A stretch of DNA of 34,063 nucleotides from the NCBI GenBank assembly GCA_947484175.1, contig CANKOI010000043.1, positions 1 to 34,063 of the forward strand, given 5' to 3'. This stretch comes from Deltaproteobacteria bacterium. GTDB lineage: Bacteria > Myxococcota_A > UBA796 > SXON01. Made by a program: the position numbers and the translations under genes. Of the stretch, positions 1-7,360 are shown in pieces. Below the pieces are notes generated by a model that searched no databases, was not told where the DNA came from, and saw nothing but the letters and a program-made list of their open reading frames with translations. Numbering within the stretch: the first letter of the stretch is position 1; each line of letters opens with the position of its first letter.

Positions 1-606
1 GCCGCCGGCTTGCGTGGAAGCCGCGACGAAGCCGGTTTCGAGACCGCCACCGCCGGCGCGAGCTCGCTGGTGTACCCCGACTTTGCGCGGGAGAACGCAA
101 ATCTCGAGGTCGTCGTGTACAGCGACGAAGACGACCAGTCCGACGTGGAGGTGGCTGACTTCCTCGCCGACCTCGGACTCACGCGACCCGGCATGGTGGT
201 ACACGTGAACGCCATCGTGGGCGACGAGCCCAACGGCTGCGCGAGCCCGCTGGCCGCCGCCGACCCCGGCACCCGGTACATCGCCGCGATGACCGCGTCG
301 GAGGGCATGCGCGAGAGCATCTGCGTGAACGACATCGATGCGATGCTGGAGCGCGTGGCCAATCAGGCGATCGGCCTCAACACGAGCTTCGTGCTCACCG
401 ACCTCCCGCTGTTGAACACGCTCATCGTCAAGGTGGACAACGCCGAGATTCCGCGCCGCGATGAAGACGGCTGGCGCTACGATGGGCGCGCGAACGCCAT
501 CGTTTTCGCCGGCTGGTCGATTCCTCGTCCGGGCTCGAAGGTGACGGCGACCTACTTCAACTGGACCGGCGGCGCCCTCCCCGACACGGGATTCGCGGAA
601 GAATGA
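1..606 (+). CDS. C-terminal part of a vWA-like secreted protein (5' end outside window)
   Basis: The reading frame is open at the left edge, so only the last 201 residues are visible and the true start lies upstream. The sequence VVVYSDEDDQSD followed by a loss of strand-helix pattern, then VVHVNAIVGDEP, a Cys-containing GTRY-type segment and an ESICVNDID segment, matches the second half of the von Willebrand A-like domain seen in many exported proteins of Myxococcota. There the acidic 'SDEDDQS' stretch contributes to a metal site. The last 70 residues (FVLTDLPLLNTLIVKVDN to WRYDGRANAIVF) look like the small beta domain that follows it. In such proteins the N-terminus usually carries a lipoprotein signal, which cannot be checked here. 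It ends 14 bases before the dehydrogenase gene on the same strand. Family assignment is by motif recognition; a specific function is unknown. Confidence 0.7.
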   Translation, partial: AAGLRGSRDEAGFETATAGASSLVYPDFARENANLEVVVYSDEDDQSDVEVADFLADLGLTRPGMVVHVNAIVGDEPNGCASPLAAADPGTRYIAAMTASEGMRESICVNDIDAMLERVANQAIGLNTSFVLTDLPLLNTLIVKVDNAEIPRRDEDGWRYDGRANAIVFAGWSIPRPGSKVTATYFNWTGGALPDTGFAEE

Positions 607-620
607 GATAGGCGGAAGGA

Positions 621-1571
621 ATGCGCGCGCTGAGGTACTCCGCCTACGGTTCTCCCGACGTGCTGAAGCTCGGGGAGGTGCCGAAGCCCGAGCCCGGGCC
701 CGGACAGGTCCGGATGAGGGTCCACGCCGGCAGCGTGAACCCCATCGATTGGAAGCGGGCCAGCGGCGAGTACCGGCTCGTGATGCCCGTGAAATTCCCG
801 TCCGTGCCCATGTACGACGCCGCGGGGCTCGTAGATGCGCTCGGCCCCGACGTGACGGGGTTCGCTGCGGGCGACCGGGTGCACGCTCGGATCGCAGACG
901 CCTCGGGAGGCGCCGCTGCCGAGTACGCGCTGGTCGGAGCGGGGGTGCTGGCACGCATCCCTGAAGCGATGAGCGACGGCGAAGCGGCGGCGCTGCCGTT
1001 GGCGGGCATGACGGCGGTGCAGGCACTGCGCGACAAGGCGGGCATGCCGCTCTCGGGAGCCGGGGAGCGCGTGCTCGTGGTGGGCGCCTCGGGCGGGGTC
1101 GGTCACTTCGCCGTGCAGATCGCGCGCGCGGCGGGGGCCACGGTCGTAGGCGTGTGCAGCGCGCGCAACGCCGAGCTGGTACTCAGCCTCGGCGCCCATG
1201 CCGTGATCGACTACGCCAGCGCTGACCCCTACGCCGGCCAGCCCCCCTTCGACATCGTTCTCGACTGCGTGGGCAGCGATGCGGCTCCCTTCTTGGGTTT
1301 GCTGGTGCGGGGCGGCCGGTACGTCACCTGCCTCCCCTCCCCCGGAATCCTCCTCCGCAGCCTGTTCAACCCGTTCACTTCGCGCTCCGTGCGCACAATC
1401 CTGCTCCAGCCCAGCGCTGCGGATCTCGTGTACTTGGACGAGCTCTACTCAGCTGCCCAGCTCCGCGTGGTCATTGACAGCCGGTTCCCGCTCGCGGAGT
1501 TGGCGGCGGCGTGGCGGCGTTCGATCACCGGGCGGGTGGTGGGCAAGGTGATTGTGGATGTGGATCGGTAG
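621..1571 (+). CDS. NAD(P)-dependent medium-chain alcohol dehydrogenase / quinone oxidoreductase-like protein
   Basis: 316 residues, the usual length for a zinc-independent medium-chain dehydrogenase/reductase of the quinone oxidoreductase type. The N-terminal GroES-like domain shows VHAGSVNPIDWKRASG (about residues 34-49) and the Rossmann domain shows VLVVGASGGVGHFAVQIA (about 151-168), the nucleotide-binding loop, followed by GATVVGVCSARN. The structural and catalytic zinc ligands of classical alcohol dehydrogenases are absent, so it probably reduces an activated double bond or a quinone using NADPH. The substrate cannot be told from sequence. The ATG at 621 follows a purine-rich stretch (GGCGGAAGGA) suited to ribosome binding. 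It is the last gene of the short rightward run before a convergent msrB. Confidence 0.9.
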   Translation: MRALRYSAYGSPDVLKLGEVPKPEPGPGQVRMRVHAGSVNPIDWKRASGEYRLVMPVKFPSVPMYDAAGLVDALGPDVTGFAAGDRVHARIADASGGAAAEYALVGAGVLARIPEAMSDGEAAALPLAGMTAVQALRDKAGMPLSGAGERVLVVGASGGVGHFAVQIARAAGATVVGVCSARNAELVLSLGAHAVIDYASADPYAGQPPFDIVLDCVGSDAAPFLGLLVRGGRYVTCLPSPGILLRSLFNPFTSRSVRTILLQPSAADLVYLDELYSAAQLRVVIDSRFPLAELAAAWRRSITGRVVGKVIVDVDR

Positions 1572-1603
1572 GCCCGGGTGACCCAGGTGGCCGTCCCGAC
1601 TGA

Positions 1604-1669
1604 GCCCCGTTGCGGGGCGAACGGAGGGGCGGCTACCTGTGGCAGGCCCCCGCGCCAACGCTGGCGTTT
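1604..1669. terminator. Two short hairpins between convergent genes (possible terminators)
   Basis: The 195-base gap 1572-1766 separates the convergent dehydrogenase and msrB genes. It contains a perfect 6-bp stem GCCCCG-TTG-CGGGGC at 1604-1618 and a 5-bp stem CGCCA-ACGC-TGGCG at 1653-1666 followed by TTT. Neither has a long T tract, so intrinsic termination is only suggested by position. I see no gene or other feature in the rest of the gap. Confidence 0.3.
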
Positions 1670-1766
1670 CCGCACGCTGCCCCTTCCGAGGCCGCCGGCT
1701 GGCAAAGGACCTTCGCCCCACCGGCGCCGCGTCCTGCGCGGCGACCGGCATCAACGTCCGTAAGAA

Positions 1767-2240
1767 TCAGCCCCCCCGCCGCCAAGCCGCGAAAACCGCA
1801 CCGACCTCCGCGCCCTCAGGCACATGTACGACGGCCAGTCCGTTCACACAGTGCCGTGTTCCGGTGGGCGTTTGTGGGGCGTCGCCGAAGATGTGACCCA
1901 TGTGGCCGCCGCAGCGGGCGCAGCGCATTTCGGTGCGCACCATGCCGTGCGAGACATCGCGGTGCACCTCGAGCGCGCCGGGAGCCACCTCCTGAAAGAA
2001 CGATGGCCACCCGCATCCCGAGTGGAACTTGTGTTCGGCCGAGTAGAGCCGCGCAGCGCAGCCCGCGCAGTGGAAAGCGCCCGGCCCGGGATCGGTGTTG
2101 TACGGGCTGCTCCCCGGCCGCTCCGTGGCCGCTTCGCGCAGGATGGCGAACTCCTCGGCACGCAGAACAGCGCGCCACTGGGAGGGGGTGAGCGAGCGGG
2201 GATCGACCGCAGCGTCGAGAGCGGGATCGGGTGGGGTCAT
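1767..2240 (-). CDS. msrB: Peptide-methionine (R)-S-oxide reductase MsrB
   Basis: 157 residues. It reduces the R epimer of methionine sulfoxide in proteins, using thioredoxin. The family hallmarks are in order: SPYNTDPGPGAFHCAGC with the first zinc CxxC, FHSGCGWPSF, EMRCARCGGHMGHIFGD with the second zinc CxxC, and RHCVNG with the catalytic cysteine. The usual RYCxN is here RHCVN. The ATG at 2240 was chosen because the N-terminus then begins just before the conserved LTPSQWRAVL helix; the frame stays open upstream to 2441 but that extension is low-complexity and not family-like. No clear Shine-Dalgarno precedes the ATG. It lies 167 bases downstream of the cyclase gene on the same strand, with nothing recognisable in that gap, so it may be transcribed with the argS run or on its own. 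Confidence 0.95.
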   Translation of the reverse strand: MTPPDPALDAAVDPRSLTPSQWRAVLRAEEFAILREAATERPGSSPYNTDPGPGAFHCAGCAARLYSAEHKFHSGCGWPSFFQEVAPGALEVHRDVSHGMVRTEMRCARCGGHMGHIFGDAPQTPTGTRHCVNGLAVVHVPEGAEVGAVFAAWRRGG

Positions 2241-2407
2241 CGGTTCGATGTAGCCCGAGTGACCAACGTCCGACACCCCGACGGCGGTCCGGCGTTCCCC
2301 CACCGTAGCCCGGAGCCCCTCACGCTCCAGCCATGGGGCTTCCGCGCATTCGGCGCCGGCGACGCTCTGGGCTGTGGTCTCCCGCCTGCCTGAACGCCAA
2401 CGCGCCG

Positions 2408-3622
2408 TCAGTTCGCTGCGGCGAGCTCGGCCACGCTCCACACCTCAATGGGTTCGCCCTTCCCGCGAACCTGCTGCGGGGGGAGCTGCTTCCACGCAAA
2501 GCCTTGGCCGGCGGCAGCGCGAGTGCTCCCCGTCACGAGGATGCCCACGCCCACGACCTTGGTCAGCCCCTCCACGCGACTGGCCACGTTCACGGTGTCG
2601 CCGATGGCGGTGTATTCCCGGCGCGTCTGCGGCCCGATATCGCCCACGAGGGCGCGCCCCGTGTGAACGGCGACCCCAATCTGCAAGGCAGCCAGCCCCT
2701 CGTGCGCACGGCGAGCGTTCAACTCCACGAGCGCCGCCTGCATCGCGATCGAACAGTGCACAGCGCGCTCCGCGTGGTCGGGCTGTTCACCAGGCGCGCC
2801 AAACCAAGCGAGCACACCGTCGCCCAGGAACTTGTCGAGCGTGCCGCCGTGCGCAAAAATGACCGCCACCATCACGCCGAAGTAGTCGTCGAGCCAGCGC
2901 ACGACCGCGTCGGCCTCCGCGACAGAGGCCATGGCCGTGAACCCACGAATATCGGCCACAAGCACCGTGATTACACGATGTTCACTACGCACCTCTTCTG
3001 CGCCACCTTCCAGAATCCGCTCCGCCACTGCGGGCGAGAAGTACCGCTGCAACCGACTGCGTGCGGAAACTTCCGCTGCGGCCACGCCGACCAGGCGAAA
3101 CAGTTGGCGCCGCCAAAGCGACACCAAGCCCACGGCCGTGCCCAGCAAGAGCGTGACCGCCACTAGCCGACTCACCAGAAACTCGCCCATGCCAAGGAGC
3201 ATGGTGATCTGGGCCAGGAGACAGAGCGCCGCGAGGGTGAGCGTGAAGCTCCGGCGCAGCGCGAGGCCTGAGGCCAGCACCACCAGGCCGAGCAGTGCGT
3301 TGTTCACCCCCAATACGTAGGTGGCGACCTCGTTGTTGCCCCGCCATGAGATCCACTGAGCGAGCTCCAACATCGGGAGGTCCACCAGCCCGATCGCCCA
3401 CAGGCTCGCCCCGAGGCGGCTAGGAAAACGCCAGACGCCGAGCCAGACGAGCGCAGCGAGGCCCATGTAGACGAGGATCACCGGCTGCTGCGGGCGCCAG
3501 CCGAGAAACAGCCCCGACGACGACCAGGCCACCGTCGCCACGAGCCGTACGGCGGCGAAGCGACGCGCATTGAACTGCCGCTCACGCGCGAAGATGCGAT
3601 CGCTCTCGCTGAGCGCGATCAA
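2408..3622 (-). CDS. Membrane-bound class III adenylate cyclase
   Basis: 404 residues. About residues 22-170 hold six hydrophobic segments, a six-TM N-terminal module without recognisable sensor motifs. A short linker (ARSRLQRYFSPAVAERIL) leads to a class III cyclase domain (about 215-400). All catalytic positions are present: metal aspartates D224 (VADIRGFT) and D268 (KFLGDGVLA), adenine-selecting K264, and the transition-state pair N345/R349 in IGDTVNVASRVE. An active enzyme making cAMP from ATP is therefore expected, with the catalytic domain in the cytoplasm. The start is TTG at 3622, overlapping the argS stop by 4 bases (TTGA); no other start is found before the membrane segments. That spacing implies translational coupling to argS. 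What the membrane part senses is unknown. Confidence 0.85.
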   Translation of the reverse strand: MIALSESDRIFARERQFNARRFAAVRLVATVAWSSSGLFLGWRPQQPVILVYMGLAALVWLGVWRFPSRLGASLWAIGLVDLPMLELAQWISWRGNNEVATYVLGVNNALLGLVVLASGLALRRSFTLTLAALCLLAQITMLLGMGEFLVSRLVAVTLLLGTAVGLVSLWRRQLFRLVGVAAAEVSARSRLQRYFSPAVAERILEGGAEEVRSEHRVITVLVADIRGFTAMASVAEADAVVRWLDDYFGVMVAVIFAHGGTLDKFLGDGVLAWFGAPGEQPDHAERAVHCSIAMQAALVELNARRAHEGLAALQIGVAVHTGRALVGDIGPQTRREYTAIGDTVNVASRVEGLTKVVGVGILVTGSTRAAAGQGFAWKQLPPQQVRGKGEPIEVWSVAELAAAN

Positions 3623-5340
3623 AGCCGGGCCAGCGCTCGGAGGCCGAGGAGGCCCAATGCGTGCACCAAAATGGCGTCGGCCGCCTGCACGAGCGCCAAT
3701 CGGGAAGCCCGATGCTCCGCTTCGTCGAGCACCTTCAGCTCGTAGTAGAAGCGGTTGAACGACTCACAGGCGCGGTACACGCCGTCGGCGAGGAGATTGG
3801 GGGCAGAAGCGCGCAGCGCTCCGTCCACCGCCTCCGGCACGCGCAAGAGGGCCAGCGCGAGGTCACGCTCCACGGGGTGGGTGAGGGTAGCGACCGGTGC
3901 AGCGAGGGCTCCACCGTCTGCAGTTGCCTTTCGTAAGATACTGGCCGCCCGGGCTCGGGTGTAGAGCAGGTAGGGAGCGCTGTTCCCGTCCATCGCTAGT
4001 ATCTTCTTCCAGTCAAAGGTGATGTCGCTCTGGGGGGACTGCACGAGGTCCTGGTAGCGCACCGCGCCCACACCGACGGCCTCCGCGATGGCTGCGCGCT
4101 CCTCCTCGGGGAAACTCCCGCTCTTCTCATCCACGACGGCGCGCGCGCGGGCCACGGCCTCGTCGAGCAGATCGACCAAACGGATCACGTTGCCTTTGCG
4201 GGTGCTCATCGCGCCATCGGGCAACTTTAGCATGCCAAAGCCCATATGTACGAGGTCAGCCTCCACGCCCGAGCGCTGGGCCACCGCGAAGAAGTTCATG
4301 AAGTGCTGGTGCTGGCGAGCGTCGGTGACGTACACCATGCGGTCCGGGCGCCAACGGTCCACCCGATAACGAACGCACGCGAGGTCGGTGGCGGTGTAGG
4401 TGGCCGCGCCGTCCTTCTTGCGGACCACGCTCACCTGCTCGCCGAGCCTCACGATCACCGCGCCTTCACTGTTCTCGGCGATGCCGCGCTCCAAGAGGTC
4501 GGCCACCACGCTGTCGGTCACGGGACCGTACTCCGACTCGCCGAGCACCTCGTCGAACGTCACCCCCATGCGCGCATAGACCCCCTCGTACTCTTCGAGC
4601 GACCGGGACCGGAAGTCCTGCCAAAGGAGCCGATTCGCGGCGTCTCCCCGTTGGAGCTTGGCCGTCTCCTCGCGGGCGCGATCGTTGAGGAGGAGTGCTG
4701 CGGCCTCGCGCTCTGGGGGGTGAACAGCGGGGTCGAACTTCGCCTCGTCCCCGAAACGCACGTAGAGCCGTTCCAGCTCTCCCACCGGGTCTTTGGCGTA
4801 GGCCACTTCGTCGCGCCAATCGTTCCACGCGACAATGAGCTTCCCGAACGGAGTGCCCCAGTCGCCGAGGTGGTTGTCGCCGATCACCTGCCACCCCGCG
4901 GCGGCGTGTAGGAGCGTGATCACGTGACCGAGATGCGTGCTGCGCATGTGCCCCACGTGCATCCGCTTGGCGACGTTGGGCGAACTGAAGTCCACCACCA
5001 CCCGCTTGCCGGCGCCCGTCTGCGCCACGGTCGCGCCGGGGTTCCCCGCCTGTCGTGCCAGAGCCGACGCCAGCCAGTCGTCGCGCAGGCGCACGTTCAC
5101 GAACCCGGCCCCCGCCACCTCCGCGTGGGCCACGCCGGGATGTTCGATGAAGAAGGGCAGGAGCCTCTCGGCGAGCGCCCTCGGATTCTCCTTGCGTGCG
5201 CGCGCCACCCGGAAGGCGAAGTTCCACTGATAGTCGCCGTGGGCGGCGTTGTTGGTGGGCACGAGCACGTCCACGTCGCCCTCGTTCTGAACAGTGGCGG
5301 CGGCGGTGAGTGCACTCGACCGAAGAAGGGCAGGAATCAT
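3619..5340 (-). CDS. argS: Arginine-tRNA ligase
   Basis: 573 residues, normal for a bacterial class I arginyl-tRNA synthetase. It attaches arginine to tRNA-Arg using ATP. The N-terminal additional domain is intact (VPTNNAAHGDYQWNFAF, then GAGFVNVRL). The HIGH signature is in SSPNVAKRMHVGHMRSTHLG and the KMSKS-like loop is MSTRKGN. The C-terminal anticodon-binding domain ends in the typical LGLLGLRALARL helix. The ATG at 5340 is chosen because it overlaps the stop of the upstream lipoprotein as ATGA and starts the conserved N-terminal domain; an in-frame extension to 5415 is not family-like. It is the third gene of a leftward run (FmdB, lipoprotein, argS, cyclase). Confidence 0.97.
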   Translation of the reverse strand: MIPALLRSSALTAAATVQNEGDVDVLVPTNNAAHGDYQWNFAFRVARARKENPRALAERLLPFFIEHPGVAHAEVAGAGFVNVRLRDDWLASALARQAGNPGATVAQTGAGKRVVVDFSSPNVAKRMHVGHMRSTHLGHVITLLHAAAGWQVIGDNHLGDWGTPFGKLIVAWNDWRDEVAYAKDPVGELERLYVRFGDEAKFDPAVHPPEREAAALLLNDRAREETAKLQRGDAANRLLWQDFRSRSLEEYEGVYARMGVTFDEVLGESEYGPVTDSVVADLLERGIAENSEGAVIVRLGEQVSVVRKKDGAATYTATDLACVRYRVDRWRPDRMVYVTDARQHQHFMNFFAVAQRSGVEADLVHMGFGMLKLPDGAMSTRKGNVIRLVDLLDEAVARARAVVDEKSGSFPEEERAAIAEAVGVGAVRYQDLVQSPQSDITFDWKKILAMDGNSAPYLLYTRARAASILRKATADGGALAAPVATLTHPVERDLALALLRVPEAVDGALRASAPNLLADGVYRACESFNRFYYELKVLDEAEHRASRLALVQAADAILVHALGLLGLRALARL

Positions 5341-6056
5341 GGCGACGGCGGTATAGCGCGGGGCGGGGCGGCGGCATCCCGTGCGCAGGTGTCGGCCGAC
5401 CAGTGCGCTGCCCAACTGGCCACCATCGCGGCGTCCGCCCAGCCGGGAGGCGAGCCCGGAGGCGCTGCACAGAAGCCCACTGGATCGGCCCGGTGGAGCG
5501 CTCGCAGGGACTCGAACAGCGTTTCGCGGGCCGCCCCTTCACACTCGGCATCGGGGCAACCCACAGGGCTCACGACACCGCCCGCGGCGCGACCCTCGCG
5601 GAACCACGCCTTCCAGAAGAGTCGCGGGGCGTCGCGCACGGTAGGCAGATCCCGCCAGGGGTCGAGAGCCGTCGCTGCCTCCAGCGGAGAGCGCCCGACG
5701 GTGCTGCGCGCCACCTCACGAAGGAGGTGGTAGCTACATTCGCGCACGAACCGCGTGCCGGCGCACAGCGCCACCGCTTCGGCCGCGCGACCGGACACCG
5801 CGAAGCGCTCGGCAAGCTGGAAATCACACTCGTCGCGCCAGAGGGGGTCGACCACCGCGGCGCAATCTGCGGCTTCGTCCCGGTGGTGGAGCGCCGCTAC
5901 GCTCACCCGGCAGCGGTCGGCCTCTACGTCGGAGAGCCGGCCGCACGCCAGCGCAGCGACGGCGTGATCCGCGGCGGACAGCGCCTCAAGAAGCAGGTCG
6001 GCATCGGAACGACCGCAGGCGGCTACGAGGGGGAGAAGCGTCAGTCGTAGGAGCAT
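5337..6056 (-). CDS. Cysteine-rich helical lipoprotein, unknown function
   Basis: 239 residues. The N-terminus has a basic residue, a leucine stretch and the lipobox LVAAC with the lipid-accepting Cys at residue 14, so an exported lipoprotein is likely. The mature part is alpha-helical in character with ten further cysteines (38, 49, 65, 77, 98, 107, 167, 172, 196, 224). Segments such as RDECDFQLAERFA and VRECSYHLLREVA recur with a Cys-x-x-x-(H/L)-L pattern, resembling short helical repeats held by disulfides. I cannot assign a family. It overlaps the FmdB gene by 16 bases and the argS start by 4 bases, so translation is probably coupled to both. Confidence 0.75.
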   Translation of the reverse strand: MLLRLTLLPLVAACGRSDADLLLEALSAADHAVAALACGRLSDVEADRCRVSVAALHHRDEAADCAAVVDPLWRDECDFQLAERFAVSGRAAEAVALCAGTRFVRECSYHLLREVARSTVGRSPLEAATALDPWRDLPTVRDAPRLFWKAWFREGRAAGGVVSPVGCPDAECEGAARETLFESLRALHRADPVGFCAAPPGSPPGWADAAMVASWAAHWSADTCARDAAAPPRAIPPSP

Positions 6057-6298
6057 GCGGTAGGCGTGCCGCAGTGACCGCAGCCGGCGTCGGCCGACAC
6101 CTCTGATGCGCCGGACTCCGACACGCGGTAGGCGGAGCCGCCGCCGTGGCCCACGTTGTGGGCGGAGATCAGCTTTTTCAGTTGGCCGGAGGTGTCACAG
6201 TAGTGGCCAACATCGCGAGCGTCGATGGGCTCGCGACCGCCGCGCACGAGGGCTTCCACGACGTCGCCACACTCACAGCGGTACTCGTAGATGGGCAT
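6041..6298 (-). CDS. FmdB-type zinc ribbon protein
   Basis: 85 residues. It begins MPIYEYRCECGDVVEALV, the signature start of the FmdB/CxxC small zinc-ribbon family. The first Cys pair (YRCECG) is present, but the second knuckle is degenerate: only HYCDTSG with one cysteine is seen before the family-typical KKLIS. A C-terminal CGHCG motif occurs, as in many members. The biochemical role of the family is poorly known; regulatory roles have been proposed for some. The ATG at 6298 is preceded by AGGAG (6304-6308, complement) at 5-base spacing. It is the first gene of the argS run, so the promoter should lie in 6299-6483. Confidence 0.8.
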   Translation of the reverse strand: MPIYEYRCECGDVVEALVRGGREPIDARDVGHYCDTSGQLKKLISAHNVGHGGGSAYRVSESGASEVSADAGCGHCGTPTACSYD

Positions 6299-6303
6299 GG
6301 TGG

Positions 6304-6308
6304 CTCCT
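6304..6308 (-). promoter_or_regulatory. Ribosome binding site of the FmdB-type gene
   Basis: The complement of CTCCT at 6304-6308 gives AGGAG 5 bases before the ATG at 6298. It fixes the start over the in-frame upstream extension. The surrounding divergent gap (6299-6483) should hold promoters for both directions, but I see no convincing -35/-10 pair. Confidence 0.7.
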
Positions 6309-6472
6309 GCCGCTACTCTAACCGCGATCGATGCGGGGCGCCGGGCGCGCATGGCTCCGCCCTTGAACGACGCCTCGGTGGAAGGGCCTTCGATATTGTT
6401 GAGGGCCAGCGCCGAAGGAAACTTGATTCGAAGCACCAGTGGCGTTACCGACCCCCCTGCCCTTCCCTTCGT

Positions 6473-6477
6473 AGGAG
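6473..6477 (+). promoter_or_regulatory. Ribosome binding site that selects a TTG start
   Basis: AGGAG at 6473-6477 lies 6 bases before TTG at 6484 and 3 bases before another TTG at 6481. The spacing favours 6484 as the start of the DUF4177-like gene. Confidence 0.55.
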
Positions 6478-6483
6478 TCTTTG

Positions 6484-6681
6484 TTGGAACCTCAATATCA
6501 AGTGCTTACCGTCGACGTTGGCTGCTGTTCGGGCGCCCTGCCCACCGACCGCATCGCGGCCCTCGGCAACCAGATGGCCGAACGAGGCTATAAGCTGCAA
6601 AATATCTTCCTCGATGTCCGCACCCAGTTCGGCCCCTTTTGCCCCAAACGCTGCGCGATCATCGTCTTCGTGAAGGTCTGA
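6484..6681 (+). CDS. Small DUF4177-like protein
   Basis: 65 residues starting at TTG. The layout, a short beta strand (YQVLTVDV), a helix (LGNQMAERGYKLQNI) and a final strand (CAIIVFVKV), resembles DUF4177 proteins, in which a small alpha/beta unit carries a 'LNexgxxGWel' turn; here that turn is NQMAERGYKLQ. Four cysteines are present (a CC pair early and CPKRC near the end), unusual in so small a protein. It is followed after 13 bases by a Cys/His-rich membrane protein gene, so the two are probably co-transcribed. Function unknown. Confidence 0.6.
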   Translation: MEPQYQVLTVDVGCCSGALPTDRIAALGNQMAERGYKLQNIFLDVRTQFGPFCPKRCAIIVFVKV

Positions 6682-6694
6682 GCCCGAGCGCGCA

Positions 6695-7360
6695 GTGAAT
6701 CCCACGCCGCTGTCGCTGCTCGGGCAGTTTCGCCCGTTGGCGCATCATCCTGACTGCGGGCGTCACGATCACCACCTTGTGCGTCCCTTCGGCTATCCAA
6801 TCTGCCTCGGCTGCGCCGGGTTGGGAACGGGAGTCGTCGGTGGCATCGCGGTGTGGGCAACGCTGCATCCGGACCTTAGCGCCAGCGCAGCCTGCCTCGC
6901 CGCGCTGGGTTTTTTTCTCCCCACCTTCGGGCAACCGTTCGTCCAGGTGCGCGCGTACAAGTTCCCCAGCCGAGTCTGCTTGGGAATCGCCCTTGCGCTG
7001 ACCGGTTGGGCCTTATGGGTGGCGCCGCTCACCGCCGCCGGCTGGGTGGGACGGGTGGGCATTGCTGGAGCGGTTGGGGGATTTTACAAGCTGGCGACCA
7101 CGCTTCGCGAGCGGAAGACGCCCGATCCCTGCTCCGGCTGCCCGTGGGGCTCCTTCCCCCTCTGCGCGCACAACCTCCCGCACCTCCGGCGTCTGCATAC
7201 CGACAGCGCCGATCCGGCTCAACAAGCCTTCATCGGTGCGCTGCTCGCCGACCTAGAGCCCCTCGCAGCTGTGCCGCCGAATTTTCGCAACCTGCCCAAG
7301 CGCACCGGCGGGGCCGTCGAGTTCCAAAATGTCTCAGCAAGCGGTGTGGAACACCGTTAG
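6695..7360 (+). CDS. Cys/His-rich four-TM membrane protein (DUF2085-like)
   Basis: 221 residues from GTG. The N-terminal part has a dense set of potential metal ligands: H17, H18, C21, H24, H26, H27, then YPICLGCAG with C37 and C40 just before the first membrane segment. This resembles DUF2085 membrane proteins, which have a C-x-R-x-x-x-R-S element and a CARCTG motif in the same place. Four hydrophobic segments lie between about residues 36 and 135. A second ligand-rich loop, CSGCPWGSFPLCAHN (146-160), follows. The resemblance to DUF2085 is partial and the second loop is not part of that family as I know it. Its stop overlaps the stop of the convergent 242-aa gene. Confidence 0.6.
   Translation: MNPTPLSLLGQFRPLAHHPDCGRHDHHLVRPFGYPICLGCAGLGTGVVGGIAVWATLHPDLSASAACLAALGFFLPTFGQPFVQVRAYKFPSRVCLGIALALTGWALWVAPLTAAGWVGRVGIAGAVGGFYKLATTLRERKTPDPCSGCPWGSFPLCAHNLPHLRRLHTDSADPAQQAFIGALLADLEPLAAVPPNFRNLPKRTGGAVEFQNVSASGVEHR

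Noticed and set aside
5341-5415. A longer N-terminus for ArgRS
   Set aside because: The extra 25 residues are Arg/Pro-rich and not part of the family; the ATG at 5340 overlaps the upstream stop as ATGA.
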